A stretch of 64,000 nucleotides of DNA from Adiantum capillus-veneris (Eukaryota; Streptophyta; Polypodiopsida; Polypodiales; Pteridaceae), in assembly GCA_014529385.2 (NCBI GenBank), contig CM043945.1, positions 94,248,612 to 94,312,611 on the forward strand. The letters are read 5' to 3'. Below are positions 1-10,575 of this stretch, one piece after another. Below the pieces are notes generated by a model. That model was not told the DNA's origin and did no database searches. It was given only the letters and a program-made list of their open reading frames with translations. The position numbers were made by a program, and so were the translations under genes. The first letter of the stretch is position 1, and every line of letters begins with the position of its first letter.

Positions 1-1697
1 TTACACAATGTGGAACAATATTTTCGTGGATCTTAGAAGGCATCAAGAAGCCATGCTTAGATTTTACGAGTTACCTGAAGAAGGTGACACACTTTACTTT
101 TTTCTTTGGTATTGTTCTTATCTTAGAATCTGAAGTTTAAGGTCTTGGCACTATTTATTTTGTAGTGCTTGGCACAAAAGTCGCTTTTGTGCTGAAACTA
201 GATGAGTGTCAAATAGTGAAAGGCCGAAGGTTAGAGAGGCTAAGTGTCACTCTAATGAATGAGGCCCTTCTGCAAACCAAGCGAAGGGATTTAGTCAAGC
301 CATCTCCAACCCCATCTTTTAGCGTGCAATCAGAGAAAGACATTTGGTGGTTGGGTGCTATTGAGGTGCCCAAAGAGAGAAATGGAGTACTTTCATGGAT
401 TTTTGAGAGAACTCTATGGATCACAGAAGTAATCCACTCCCAAATTGCAAGTCAGAAGTTGGAGATTAAGGGTTTTGGTAATTATGATGTGGAGTGGCAC
501 TTAGGTGGGGATTTGAAGACCATAAAGTGTTTGCTTGGCTGCAAACAAGGGGATTCTTCTCTCATGCCTTGTCCATTTTTCACTAGAGGGTACAAACCTA
601 ATGGACAAAAATCACATAAGAGCACTGCAAAGGTCGGTTCCATGCTTCCATGGCAAGGGCATGGAGAACAAGGGTTAGATTGTCGTGATGTTGGAGATGA
701 AGGTAGAGAATGGGAAGTGTCTATTCTGAGATGTCCCATGCTCAATGCCCCAGACCGTGATCAAAAGGACCACGCTTGGAATCCAATTTTTCCATTTCCT
801 CTATCAAATGTACATTTTTGTACATTACATGCATTCATGCGCAATTTTGATAGGCTATTGAAGCTCCACATTGATTATGCTTTCACAATGAAACCGTTGG
901 AAAAGTCCCAGGAAGCGATCGAAAGAGTGGAGGTACTCTTGAATTCCATTGGCTATCATGGTGGAAATGTGTCTATCGTTGCTGCAAAGAACACAGGGGA
1001 GGCCCATGAAATTGCTCAACAAGTGTCAATGAGTGGACAAAAAGCTAGACACTTTTTGAAGAAAGTTTCCCAAGGAAAGCCAAGTCGATATGATGATAAA
1101 AAAAACTCCAACCAGCAGGCAGGTAACCTTTGGGAGCTTTGGAAGGAGTTATGGAAAGCTACTACTAACAATGATTCAAATGGCGAGCTTGCAAACAAGC
1201 GCAAGAAAGTTTGGGCACATTTTGATAAAATGGTCAAGCCTATGGACCTTAACAGCACAACAGAAGAACAACGCCAATCATTTCAAGAAGCCTTGGCGGA
1301 TTTTACCAAGGTCTTCACCCTTTCTTGGGGTGAAAATAACATCATACATTACATGGTAAGTCATTTTACGTGGTGTATTTATTATAAGGAATTGTTTTTT
1401 TAAATAATGCGGATCATTTACTCATGTGAACAGCATATCTTGTTTGTGCATGGTGCATTTTTTATGCACAAGTATGGATCGCTTGAAATTTTTAGCACTC
1501 AAGGTATGGAGAAGTCCCATTATCGAGAGAGGGGACTGTACTTCAAAAATACTCGACATGGTGGTGGAATGGTGCAATCCAATTATTTGGAGGAGATGTT
1601 CAACTGGTTTTTTCGCACAACATTTTCTCGTAAGCACACAATGGAGCGTGCACGACAATCCAAGATTGCTATTGAAGTGCGGAAATGGAGTCGTTAA
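1..1697 (+). CDS. Transposase-like gene, three exons visible, 5' end outside the window
   Basis: Spliced model: exon to 83, intron 84-165 (GT..AG), exon 166-1355, intron 1356-1433 (donor GTAAGT, acceptor CAG), exon 1434-1697 ending in TGA/TAA-type stop after RKWSR. Phases 1 and 0 join cleanly, giving about 511 residues with no internal stop. Two segments recall large transposon-borne proteins of eukaryotes: a GGDLK..LLGC...S...PC block near residues 135-155, where the aspartate could be a catalytic residue of an RNase-H-like fold, and a C-terminal HILFVHGAFF...GSLEIFSTQGMEKSHYR block created only by the second splice. The family name was not recalled with certainty. It lies 270 bp upstream of the histone-like pseudogene on the same strand. 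Unlike most coding relics here it is undamaged, so it may be young or still constrained. The transposase call is from pattern memory, not from a search. Confidence 0.55.
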
Positions 1698-1897
1698 GAG
1701 CATAGCAACAAGTGGCAAATGTTGCAAGGTCCCACCAAGCATGCTGCATGGCGGCAATGCAAAGTGCGATAAGGATCAAAGTGGATACTGCACGAGTCAC
1801 TGAACGTGAACGTAGGGTCCAACTCTTAGCGATATGTTTATTTAAAAAAAAAAAGTTTTTTTTTTCAAAATTAGTGTGAACAGGGCCCTTTTTAAAT

Positions 1898-1910
1898 GGG
1901 CCCTTATAAA
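1898..1910 (+). promoter_or_regulatory. Core promoter of the H3-like gene: GGGCCC plus TATA box
   Basis: GGGCCC is followed directly by TTATAAA, 60 bp upstream of the ATG at 1970. A second GGGCCC lies at 1883-1888. GGGCCC contains the TGGGCC type of plant site II element known from cell-cycle and ribosomal genes. Nearly the same arrangement lies upstream of the minus-strand gene starting at 6825. Confidence 0.5.
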
Positions 1911-1969
1911 TATTGCATGCTCTCATAAATCACTCATTTCTTAAGAACAGGTGAGCTCTTACAAACGAA

Positions 1970-4173
1970 ATGGCGCACACCAAACAAACCGTGAAAGAGC
2001 ATCCGCCTGCCAACAAAAACACCCTCCAAGGATGTGAGAAGCCGGCATGGCTTAAAGGCACAAGAGAACGGCCACAAACACCTGGCTGTTCCAAGAACTC
2101 TTCTGGCAATGGGCATGGTGGTAGGGCACGAGATTCATCGAGGACTGTTTAATCTCCACCTCCTCAAGATATGACACCTAGAAGAAGAATGAAGCAACGT
2201 GCCCAGTGCTGGAGAGAAGAACAGGGACAGCAAACAACATAGTTCGATAGGGAGCAGCCATCGCGCCACCAATCACAAGCAGGACCATCTAGGACTCGGG
2301 TGGTCCATACAGACACTGAATCAGAGAGGGAGCCACCATGGCTACGAGATAAAATACCGCACACGCACCGGGTGGACGTTGGGGGGAAGACACTTCCTCG
2401 AGGCGAGGGTGCTCTCCCAACACAACAAGATCGGCAACCAAGGGAAGAGGATGAATCATAAGAGGCTACAGACCCAGCCCCTAAGCATGTAAACATGCGC
2501 AAGTCTAAGTTTTTTAACACTAGGTTGGTAACCTAACAGGACATAAAAGTGTCCTTTCAGGGTTTTGAAAAAAACCTCCAAAACCATAGTAGATCCACTC
2601 ATTTTGTAAAATCCTTTCATCAGGTTATAGTTCAAGGCCTACTACACATGGAAAAAATAAGAAACTTGTAAAATTTTTCATATTTTGGTCACACCAAGCC
2701 TCCAAAGTTGATGGACCAGTACATTTTCATCAAAACAGTCATTTCTTACGTTTTGTTGCATAAAAATAAGATAAGAGATTTTTGTAGGACTTGAGATAAA
2801 TTCCTTAGTTAACTTCAATGGGTTGGTGATCTGAACATATGATTTCTTCTCACTCACTATTTTTTGTTTTGCCAAAAGAAATAGGTATAAAAAAGTTGAA
2901 TTTTTACCATTCTGCAAACCTATCATCAAAGTTTCTATAGCCACGCTCAATACAAATAATATATGCATGTTTTCTTAGTTCCCTATTGTCCTTTAGGTTC
3001 ATAAGGAGCCATGGAGCATGTCAAAAGAATAATACAGCTCTTACCAAGGGGAATCTTGGGGACAAAGATGAAGTGATAAATACAGCAAACATGAAAAAAC
3101 TGGGTTTAACATTATGAGTTGTAGAATCCCATAGAAACTATTCAATATCTAGCCAAATTTGATCCTTATGACTAGATATGGTTACTACCTACAAAATGCA
3201 TGTAGTTATCACAAGAAACTAACAATATTGAAAAAGCTATACTTGATATACTAAAATGTTTCATTTTCTTCTGTAATTGAAAAAATCAACCATCGTTGAT
3301 TACTATGCAAAATAGGGTATTAGGTGCCCCAAAACTCAAGGAATATTAGCTTTATGTTACAATATGTGACATAGAAAATAAAAATTGCATTTGAATATCA
3401 TGAAAGCTACCAAAAAAATCATAGAAGAGCTAAAATTGGCTAAAAAACAGGATTTGACAATTTTTGTGATTTGGTCATAACTTACAACTTTAACATTTAT
3501 TTCTCCCTAGAAGCATCAGGACATGTTGAGGACTACTAAAGATAGTTCTCTAGCATTATAGACCTCACAAACATGAATTCTAGAGTGGTATAGTTGCAAA
3601 AAGTTGAAAAAAGCCAAAAACAGGACCCGTTTTTTCACACAGTTTAGGTTGTGAAATGTTGTGCAAGGACAAGGTTAAAGATGGAATTGATATTCCAAAA
3701 AAATGTCGAGTTTTTTTCAGCTCATGAGACAACTTTCTAGACTGATAGCACCTCAAAATCCATTTTGAAACTCTTGACATAATTCAAGGAAAACGGTCAC
3801 TTAACAGGACATAAAAGTGTCCCATTACCAACCTAGTGTTAAGAAGCCTAAACGCCGCCCGCCAACAAATGTGCAAGTGCCCCCAAGACAACCGCAGCAG
3901 CGCCGATAAATAGCAAGGGCATTTGCAGAAATCCGCCACTACCAAAAGACTACGGAGCTTTTGATTCGACGCGCCCCCTTTGCTCGCACATTGAAGGAGG
4001 TGCTTCAAAGCTATGGAAATCAGTATAGAATGCAAGCAATAGCGCTAGAGGCTATTCAAGAAGCTGCAAAGGCCCACATCATTTCGGTGTTGGAAGATAC
4101 CAACCTATGCGCCATTCATGCAAAGCGAGTGACAATACAACCAAAAGATATGCAGCTTGCACGTCGATTGTGA
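1970..4173 (+). pseudogene. Histone H3-like (possibly CENH3-like) pseudogene split by a transposon
   Basis: The first residues are MAHTKQTVKEH, matching the H3 start ARTKQTARK with Lys4 kept. The 3' part, 3844-4170, is an H3 fold: EIRHYQKTTELLIRRAPF, then an alpha2 helix, then EDTNLCAIHAKRVTI, PKDMQLARRL and a stop. H3 normally has 135 residues; here about 182 tail codons precede the transposon. RAPFARTLKEV resembles centromeric H3 more than canonical RKLPFQRLVREI, but loop 1 has the canonical length, so CENH3 is only a possibility. In-frame stops lie at 2150, 2240, 2459 and 3907, and a 1.32-kb element sits at 2518-3838. Excising it with one TTAA copy restores the frame exactly (KFF-K-KPKRR). 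No intron is apparent, so a processed copy is possible. An AATAAA lies near 4350. Confidence 0.8.
2518..3838. mobile_element. Non-autonomous TIR transposon with TTAA target duplication
   Basis: The ends are inverted: CACTAGGTTGGTAA at the left and its complement TTACCAACCTAGTG at the right. Each end is flanked by TTAA (2514-2517 and 3839-3842). Inside each end lies the same-orientation word AACAGGACATAAAAGTGTCC, which can form a GGACA/TGTCC hairpin. No transposase ORF is present. The CACTA start suggests En/Spm, but that superfamily makes 3-bp duplications. A TTAA duplication is typical of piggyBac and Kolobok. The host reading frame across the insertion fits a 4-bp duplication. Confidence 0.75.
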
Positions 4174-4306
4174 CGAGACTTAGAGCATTAGCCGAAGTTA
4201 CCCCTCTTTTTGTATTGCACACCCTTATCTTTGTAATTTTTTGACTTTCCAATGACAATATGATCAACAGTTGTGTCTACTGTGTCTATTATCTTTGTAA
4301 TGAGAT

Positions 4307-5117
4307 GACTTTGTAATTTCAAGTTCTGTATGTAATTTTAGTTAATTTCAATAAATTTGTGCTTTTTAAGTACCCTGGGGGGTAGATAAGCCTACTATGG
4401 GCAAAAAAAATCCTGGCCACAAAGGCGCGCAAATGGCCCATCCATCAGTTTTGGATGGGCCATTTGCGTGCCCTTGTGGCCAGGCATTTTTTTGCCCCTA
4501 GTAGGCTTATCTACCCCACCCCCAGGGTACTTAAAAAGCACAAATTTACTGAAAGCAAATGGTTTTGCAACATTATTTTAGATGGAGCCTTGTGGCCACC
4601 CTTTTTTGGCCATTTCAGGCTTTGAATTCCCCATAGGATATCAAAAACGTTATATTGTGAAACCAAGTGTCTATGCAACATTAATTTGGATTTTTCAAAT
4701 GTCCAATGTAATTGGGCTTTCTGGTGGAGGCGTGTACTAGGTAGAGCTAAAGCAGGTGATAGTGTGTTGGAAACTTAAATTCAGAATTGATTTCACCTTT
4801 TCTAGTGTCCTTGAGTGTGAACATATACTGAAATTGCCATAAAAAGGGTGCATCTAAATTAATGATGCAAAACCAATTGATTTCAATAAATTTGTTCTTT
4901 GTAAGTATCCTAGGGGGTATATAAGCCTATCAGGGGCAAAAAAAAAAGCCTGACCACAAGGGCGTACAAATGGCCCATCCAAAACTGATGGATGGGCGAT
5001 TTGCGCGCCCTTGTGGCCAGGCTTTTTTTTGCCCCTGGTAGGCTTATCTACCCCCCAGGGTACTTAAAATACCTAAATTTACTGAAATTACATACAGAAC
5101 TTGAAATTACAAAGTCA
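4307..5117. repeat. Compound foldback element with two long palindromes
   Basis: The left palindrome spans about 4346-4554, with arms near 100 bp around a short centre at about 4445. The right palindrome spans about 4881-5086 and carries the same arm sequence (GTACCCTGGGGGGTAGATAAGCC, read in part; GGCCACAAGGGCGCGCAAATGG, in part). An outer inverted repeat pairs 4307-4345 with 5085-5117. Between them, 4556-4585 and 4850-4877 form another inverted repeat around GGTTTTGCAACATTA. No ORF is present. The structure follows the polyadenylation region of the H3-like pseudogene. Confidence 0.8.
4556..4877. mobile_element. Short TIR element between the two palindromes
   Basis: About 30-bp imperfect terminal inverted repeats (GGTTTTGCAACATTATTTTAG against the complement of CTAAATTAATGATGCAAAACC) bound about 320 bp of non-coding DNA. 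It may be a separate MITE nested in the foldback or the true core of it. Confidence 0.45.
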
Positions 5118-5247
5118 CCAATTAAAACAATTTTCATATCACCAATTGAAACAATTTTCAAGATTGACAAATCACATTCAAAATAATTTTCAAGATAGAG
5201 AGACAATTCCAAATATTTTTTATTACTTCCAAAACGGTGATTTTACA

Positions 5248-6825
5248 TCATGTATCTGAGGAGTTCATAATTTTCTTGACCATTTCCTGGCGCCTATTTT
5301 GCGCGTAAGGCAACTCCCCAGTCAAGAGGGACTGCGCTTTGGCCTTTGGGTCAGTTGAGCCAATGGAAGCATGTATTCCTATCTGGGCAAGCACTTTACC
5401 ACGAAAGCTAGTGCCAAACACTGTGCATACAAGGGATCTACGCACTTGGAACACTTGATGCGCAGTTTGAGCAATGGTGCTCAAACACAAAAACATGCTC
5501 AAAGCTTTCAAAGACCAAGTCATAAAATGGGCTTGGGGAGTAAATTCATTGTGGATAATGGCCACATCGCCAGGGTGGATTTGTCCTAGGTAATGTGCAA
5601 GGGAAGCTTGAGGTCCAAATCCCGTCTGCTTGCCACCCGTCATTGCAGCAAAATCATCAAGATCCACAACATCCTGTCATAAACCGATGAAGGTTGAGAA
5701 AAAAAACAATGAAGGATAAAATAGTAACATGAAAATTAGGATACAGTTTACCTCCTGCTCCTTGTCGCCCTCCTTCCTGTTGCCCTTTGCATCCAAGTCA
5801 ATGCTCCCATGCACCACAGATACGAGCTTTGGATCATCAGATGGGAGGTTGCATAATGGCATAGGCATCCTAGCAGCCTCAACCTTGGCTTACGTGGCTT
5901 GGAATTCTTCCTCAGCCACGTGCAATTGCTCTACAGTCAGGACCTCCGCACATACAACGGCAATAGTGTCAGCAACAAAGTCCCCAACTGGCAAGAGCTT
6001 GCTTTCTAGGACATCTGGCATATTGTCTAAGGGACACTTAGTGCTGTTGCATAGAACGCTCAAGCATTCATCCATGCGCAGGCCAAATGATTTCTCCAAA
6101 TCATGCAGAAACACATACTCCTTCCCATCCACTACCACTGAGGAGAAGCGGCTGATTTCTACCTCTGGGATAGCCACATCCGACAGTGGTAGTGGCACTG
6201 GAGTGTCACTAGGGCCAGCCACAACTATGGATTTCTCAACCACTTCCTCGAGACCCCTAGGGTACTTGAGCCGGAGTGTCTTTACTTCCACTGTAAGGTT
6301 CATGGGGATAACCTGCTGCTCCTTGGTGTCCTTGATAAAGGACCCAACCTGAAGGTGTGGTAAGCGGAGCTCCTCCAAATCAGGTTCCTCGCTCACCAAG
6401 AAGATAAATGTTGCGAGCCGAGAAAGGTACTCCACCCCCAATTTGCGCTTCTTGAGCGCTGACACCCCTAGGGCTTGCTTGTCCAAGTAATGGCCTGCAT
6501 CGGTTGCAATTTCTTGGAATCGTTGCAACCACTTGGAGAATGGGCGATTACCTTTGTGTATAGAGCGCAAAATATCGCAAGGCACCCAGATCCGTGCATG
6601 TGGGGGGATAGATACATAATATTTTATGATTGGCTTCTCCATGAACGCAAAAATCTTGGAAAATGCATCCATGTGAAGCGAAATTGTGGCGTCAAGGTCA
6701 GGGAGACGAGTAAAAAAGGTGTGGAGGTCGAACTTCCCTTTGTATTCGGTGTCCTCGAGGAAGAGGATGAAGCGTGATAAAGGGGTGGATGTGGCTGCAG
6801 ATGCAGAGGCTGTGGAAGCATCCAT
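5248..6825 (-). pseudogene. Unrecognised two-exon gene with one in-frame stop
   Basis: Exon 1 runs 6825-5752 from MDASTASASAATS, the intron is 5751-5674 (GTAAAC..CAG, 78 bp), and exon 2 runs 5673-5248. The join is phase 0 (GDKEQE then DVVDLDDF) and gives about 500 residues. A TAA at 5892-5890 interrupts an otherwise continuous frame. The codons after it remain protein-like. No known domain was recognised. The Ser/Ala-rich start, the LPDLDATISLH and RPFSKWLQRF segments and a charged linker before the intron describe it. An upstream frame could extend to 6873, but the ATG at 6825 fits the TATA box 84 bp away. It could be an accessory gene of a mobile element or a host gene relic. Confidence 0.55.
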
Positions 6826-6908
6826 GTCTAGCCTGGGGTGTACATAGAGAGTGGAGGAGCTCAAGAGTTGCAAAAGTGAAAATAGTGAATGAGTTAGGTG
6901 GCCCCCCT

Positions 6909-6922
6909 TTTATAATGGACCC
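6909..6922 (-). promoter_or_regulatory. Core promoter GGGTCC-ATTATAAA for the gene starting at 6825
   Basis: On the minus strand GGGTCC is followed by ATTATAAA, preceded by a TTTAAA run, 84 bp before the ATG. The order and spacing match the element at 1898-1910 apart from one extra base. Confidence 0.45.
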
Positions 6923-7070
6923 TTTTTTAAAGACATTAAAAGAAAGGCACTTTCACCAAAAAATGATTTCTCATCTCAATGCGAAAAATTATATTCAAAG
7001 GCATGATTTGCCGAAGCAAATCATGTTGATTACATCGGGGATCATTTTGAAAATTGCAAGAGTTACAAAG

Positions 7071-8410
7071 TTATAAGATCGATAGCATAGTTCCATCCAT
7101 CCCCGAGTCCTCCTCAGCCTTCAATTTGTCTTTCATTCTCTTCCCAATCTGCGGACATTCATTACAATAAGCATCCAATGATCGAGAAACCATGATGTAT
7201 TGAAAATGTGGTGGAAGGATTCTCACCTTGTGACCTTGTAAACGAAATTGTACTTGTTGAAGGGCTTTAAAACCCATAATAACCAAATTTTCTCACACAT
7301 TACTGAGAGTCCAATGCTTGTTCACTTGGATTGCCTCCAAAGAATCGTTGGGAATCTTCACTGTAATGTCAAATCTTGCAATAGCGCCGTCTACACTCTG
7401 TAAGGGAGTCCACACTCCAAGCTTGCACATCCAACGATTATAGTGAAATCGTATGTACAAGGAGGTGCGGGATTTCAAATAGCGCATTCCAATACCTGAA
7501 GCTCCAACCTTACAACGGTACCGGTCCCCGTTGTGCATGCCCTCCACAAAACCCCAGTCCTCTTCTAAAAGCCTTCCTAATTCCTCGTAATGCACATCTT
7601 TACATACAAGCATTGTGGTAGTCTCCACACATCCAAACTCTTTAAAAATGTGCACAAAACAATGAATAGGCAAACACCAACTCAAGCCCACAGACCTAGA
7701 AGCTTTAGAGTATTTCAAAGAGTTTTGGACATCTATTATCATCTTTTGCTTGAAAGATGCTACCGACCACAAATCTGGCACCGGCCACTCCATACTTAAT
7801 AAGGAAGTTACTTTGATGGGCTCAAGCATTCCAAATGCTTGTGTAGAAGTAGGGACAATATAGGAGTGAGAATAGAAGAAAATCCTTCTTTGAACCAATT
7901 TGGTTGGGCAAAGATGCGAGAACATTGTTGCTCCAATATCCATATGTATAGCATTGAATGTGCCGGAGAGACTATGTAGTGGCTGCTCCTCCACCAACGT
8001 GGATGGAAATATGACTATAAATGCATGACAAGTCTTAAGTATGAATCCATAATAACATTACACTGTGATTTCACACCTAGCTTTGTATTCTCAAAACATG
8101 TACTTACAATGTGCTGGAAATCGAGGTGGTTGTTGCAAATGCATGGTTGACATTGAGAAAACATGTTGCACAATGCTACGGTCTTCTTATCTTTGCGGTT
8201 CTTGAAGCCAAGGAGCTTTCCTTTCCAATGAAGATCCAAGTTTGCACAATTCCGCACACGATGAGGGCCAATAGCATATGGTTGCATGTACACCCAAGCA
8301 CCTATGGTGAACTCTTGTGGCACCCACTCATCATCTACACCTCTAGTGTTGTGGCATGTAAGTGCTGTGACCTCATCCTTTGGCCGCCTTTGCGAAGTAG
8401 AGTTGGCCAT
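7071..8410 (-). pseudogene. Unrecognised two-exon gene with one in-frame stop
   Basis: Exon 1 runs 8410-8108 from MANSTSQRRPKDE, the intron is 8107-8034 (GTAAGT..AAG, 74 bp), and exon 2 runs 8033-7071. The splice is phase 0 and joins DFQHI to TCHAFIVIFPSTL. A TGA at 7295-7293 interrupts the frame near the 3' end, after HWTLSNV. The same frame then continues for 73 codons to a stop at 7071. Full length is about 420 residues. There are many Cys and His residues (CNMFSQCQPCICNNH in exon 1, YCNECPQIGKR at the end) but no metal-binding pattern I can name. An EFTIGAWVYMQPY segment is faintly like a BAH domain; this is not claimed. Its orientation and intron size match the gene at 5248-6825. Confidence 0.55.
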
Positions 8411-10408
8411 GGTTGAGCAAAGAAAATTAGGAGGAGGAGCAGGACCTTGCTTGTTGCTACAATGTAGGTGGGATAAAGTGATATGAGATGGTGGTTAACC
8501 CTTGTGGCAATGGGAGGAGAAGGTGGATAACCCTTGCTTGGTGCGGCAATGGAAGGGGGTAGGGGAGGAGAGAGGAGATTCCTTGCTGCAGCAATGGAGA
8601 TGGTGTAGAGAAAGAGTGTCGGAGTAGAGGATGAGTGTGATGGTTGCAACCAAGGAGGGGTTGGAAAAGGGGTTCTAGAGAGAGAAAATAAATTTTTGCC
8701 TAAGGACTACTTTTGGGGGAGCTCTGGATAGTAAAAAAAGTTTTTTCAAAAGTTTTTTAAAAATTTTGAATTTTAGGGTTTTTGGGTGCACGTTTTGACT
8801 TTTTGAGCTCAAAAAATGTTTTTTTGATCATAAAATAGATTTAGGGGGGCTTTAAGAAGATAAATTTTGAGTTTTGAAAATTTTGAAAAATTTCAAATTT
8901 TTGGGATTTTTTCAGAACCGGATAAAAAAGGAGAGAAGTTGGAGGTTCCATATGGCCCACCCCCCTCTCCTCCCCCCCACCCCACCTTCTCACTAGGTAA
9001 GAGCCCATTTAAGAAGTGTAAGACTACTTTGTCCCCCTACATTTTTGAGGGCATAGAGTGTGTTCACCACCCTCTTCTCATTGGCTGGCCTCTAATTAAC
9101 CTTAATCCCAAAGGGTCCCTAGAGGGTTCATATTTTTCCTAATGTTGTGCATAAACCCTATCATTTGGTAAGCTTGCAACTTTGGGTGCATTGGAGTCTT
9201 CACATCTATACACACATGAAAGTGTAGCCCATCACAACATCTTTTAATTGCAGCTTACTATGCCATATTTAGATTATTTATTGAGGGCCGCTTTTCAAAT
9301 TTTTTGTCCACCTCTCCCTTGGTATGTACTTAAGGGCAAGGCTTCAAGGATTCATGAAGGAGGAAGGACCTGATGCATGAAAATCATAAAAAAGTCTATG
9401 TATATATTTTGTACATAGCTATGGTTTTGACACATTTGAATCTCAGAAATAAGAAGAGGTAGGCACAAACCCTATGAAAAAAAATAAAAAAATCATTGGA
9501 TGTTGATTCTACCTGACGATCACTATGTGACGGTCACTATAGGTGAAGAACAAGAGTCAATAGTGAACGGGAAGAGAATCTTATGCATTATGGAGTTGGA
9601 GTTAGCAAAATATTATCAAATGCAAGCATAATTCACTTGTGGACACAAAGATTGCACATGGAGTCAAGAGGGGACATTCTTGAAGACTTTTGGAAGGAAA
9701 AAGACGGACACATATTTTTGTGGGATTTTTTTCCTCTATATTTTCAATTCTGAATTGGTAAAAAATCCCAACAACAAAGTTGTAAGCATCGAGTTGATTT
9801 TTTTGCCACTATTTTTTTTACTAATTTTTGGAGCTTTGGTTTGGGAGATATGGCAAGAATGGTGGAGCCTATATGTTCACATGGGAAGAAGTCATGGTTA
9901 TCTAGCTCCACACACATAATTTTTGATAGCTTTCTCTCCATTATTGCTTGATTTTCTCTTATTTTATCAAAATTCTCTCAAATATTATAAGGAAGCTCTT
10001 GCTCAATCTATGGAAGGTGGCATAGAGACAAAGCTTGCCATGATGAAGGCAATTAGGAGAAAATTGGTCAATAAGCAGGGCACACGGAGCTCTCTCATTA
10101 GGGGAATGCCTCTAACTGATGTTACTTTGTAATAACTCCTTTTACTCATAATCTCTTCCTAATCACTCACTTGGACTATAAAAGAAGGCCTTCTCTTTTG
10201 TAAATAAACACACAATCAAGCTCTAGCACTCACGCTCTCATATGTATATCCTTATGTATGCACCTCTACGTGCACAAAGTTCTACTATGGTATAGTATTG
10301 GCTATGGTTATTCGTGTTGGTTTCTTAATGGCCAAGAGGTTTGATTTACCATGCACACATGAGTTTGTGAGATGTTGATTATGTGCAATTCCCCTCGTGA
10401 ATGTTTGT
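8411..10408. other. No gene recognised; AT-rich intergenic DNA
   Basis: The stretch holds poly-T/poly-A-rich sequence (8730-8920), a C-rich patch near 8960 and scattered short frames without recognisable domains. Near 10165-10215 a CTATAAAAG box followed by TGTAAATAAA looks like the promoter and polyadenylation pair of an LTR, but no matching second copy or primer site was found. Confidence 0.5.
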
Positions 10409-10575
10409 ATGGTGTTTATAAATCTTATATTAATGAAGATCTAATAATCTCTTCCTCTCCCTCTCTCTCCTTCTCTCACTTCTTCCTTGTGTTATGGTGT
10501 TTATGAAGCCTATACTAATGAAGATTTAATGATCTCTTCCTCTCCGTCTCTCTCCTTTCTCACATCTTCCCCTTA
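10409..10575. repeat. Two-copy tandem duplication, about 84 bp
   Basis: The unit begins TATGGTGTTTATRAA, continues with TATTAATGAAGAT and ends in a CT-rich tract. The second copy starts at about 10493. The copies differ by a few substitutions. Confidence 0.65.

Noticed and set aside
2678-2968. Minus-strand 96-codon frame inside the TIR element
   Set aside because: No similarity to a transposase and AT-rich chance composition; the element is treated as non-autonomous.
2518-3838. Calling the TIR element En/Spm (CACTA)
   Set aside because: The ends begin CACTA, but the TTAA duplication of 4 bp does not fit that superfamily.
1970-4173. Firm assignment of the H3-like relic as CENH3
   Set aside because: RAPF fits, but loop 1 has canonical length and EDTNLCAIHAKRVTI is canonical; a tree is needed.
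5729-6352. Plus-strand 207-codon Ser-rich frame
   Set aside because: Shadow of the minus-strand gene, whose splice sites and frame are coherent.
8335-8649. Minus-strand frame upstream of the gene at 8410
   Set aside because: Overlaps the better-supported ATG at 8410 in another frame; simple Ser/Pro-rich composition.
9680-9919. Plus-strand frame with hydrophobic stretch
   Set aside because: No recognisable protein; AT-rich chance ORF with poly-T runs.
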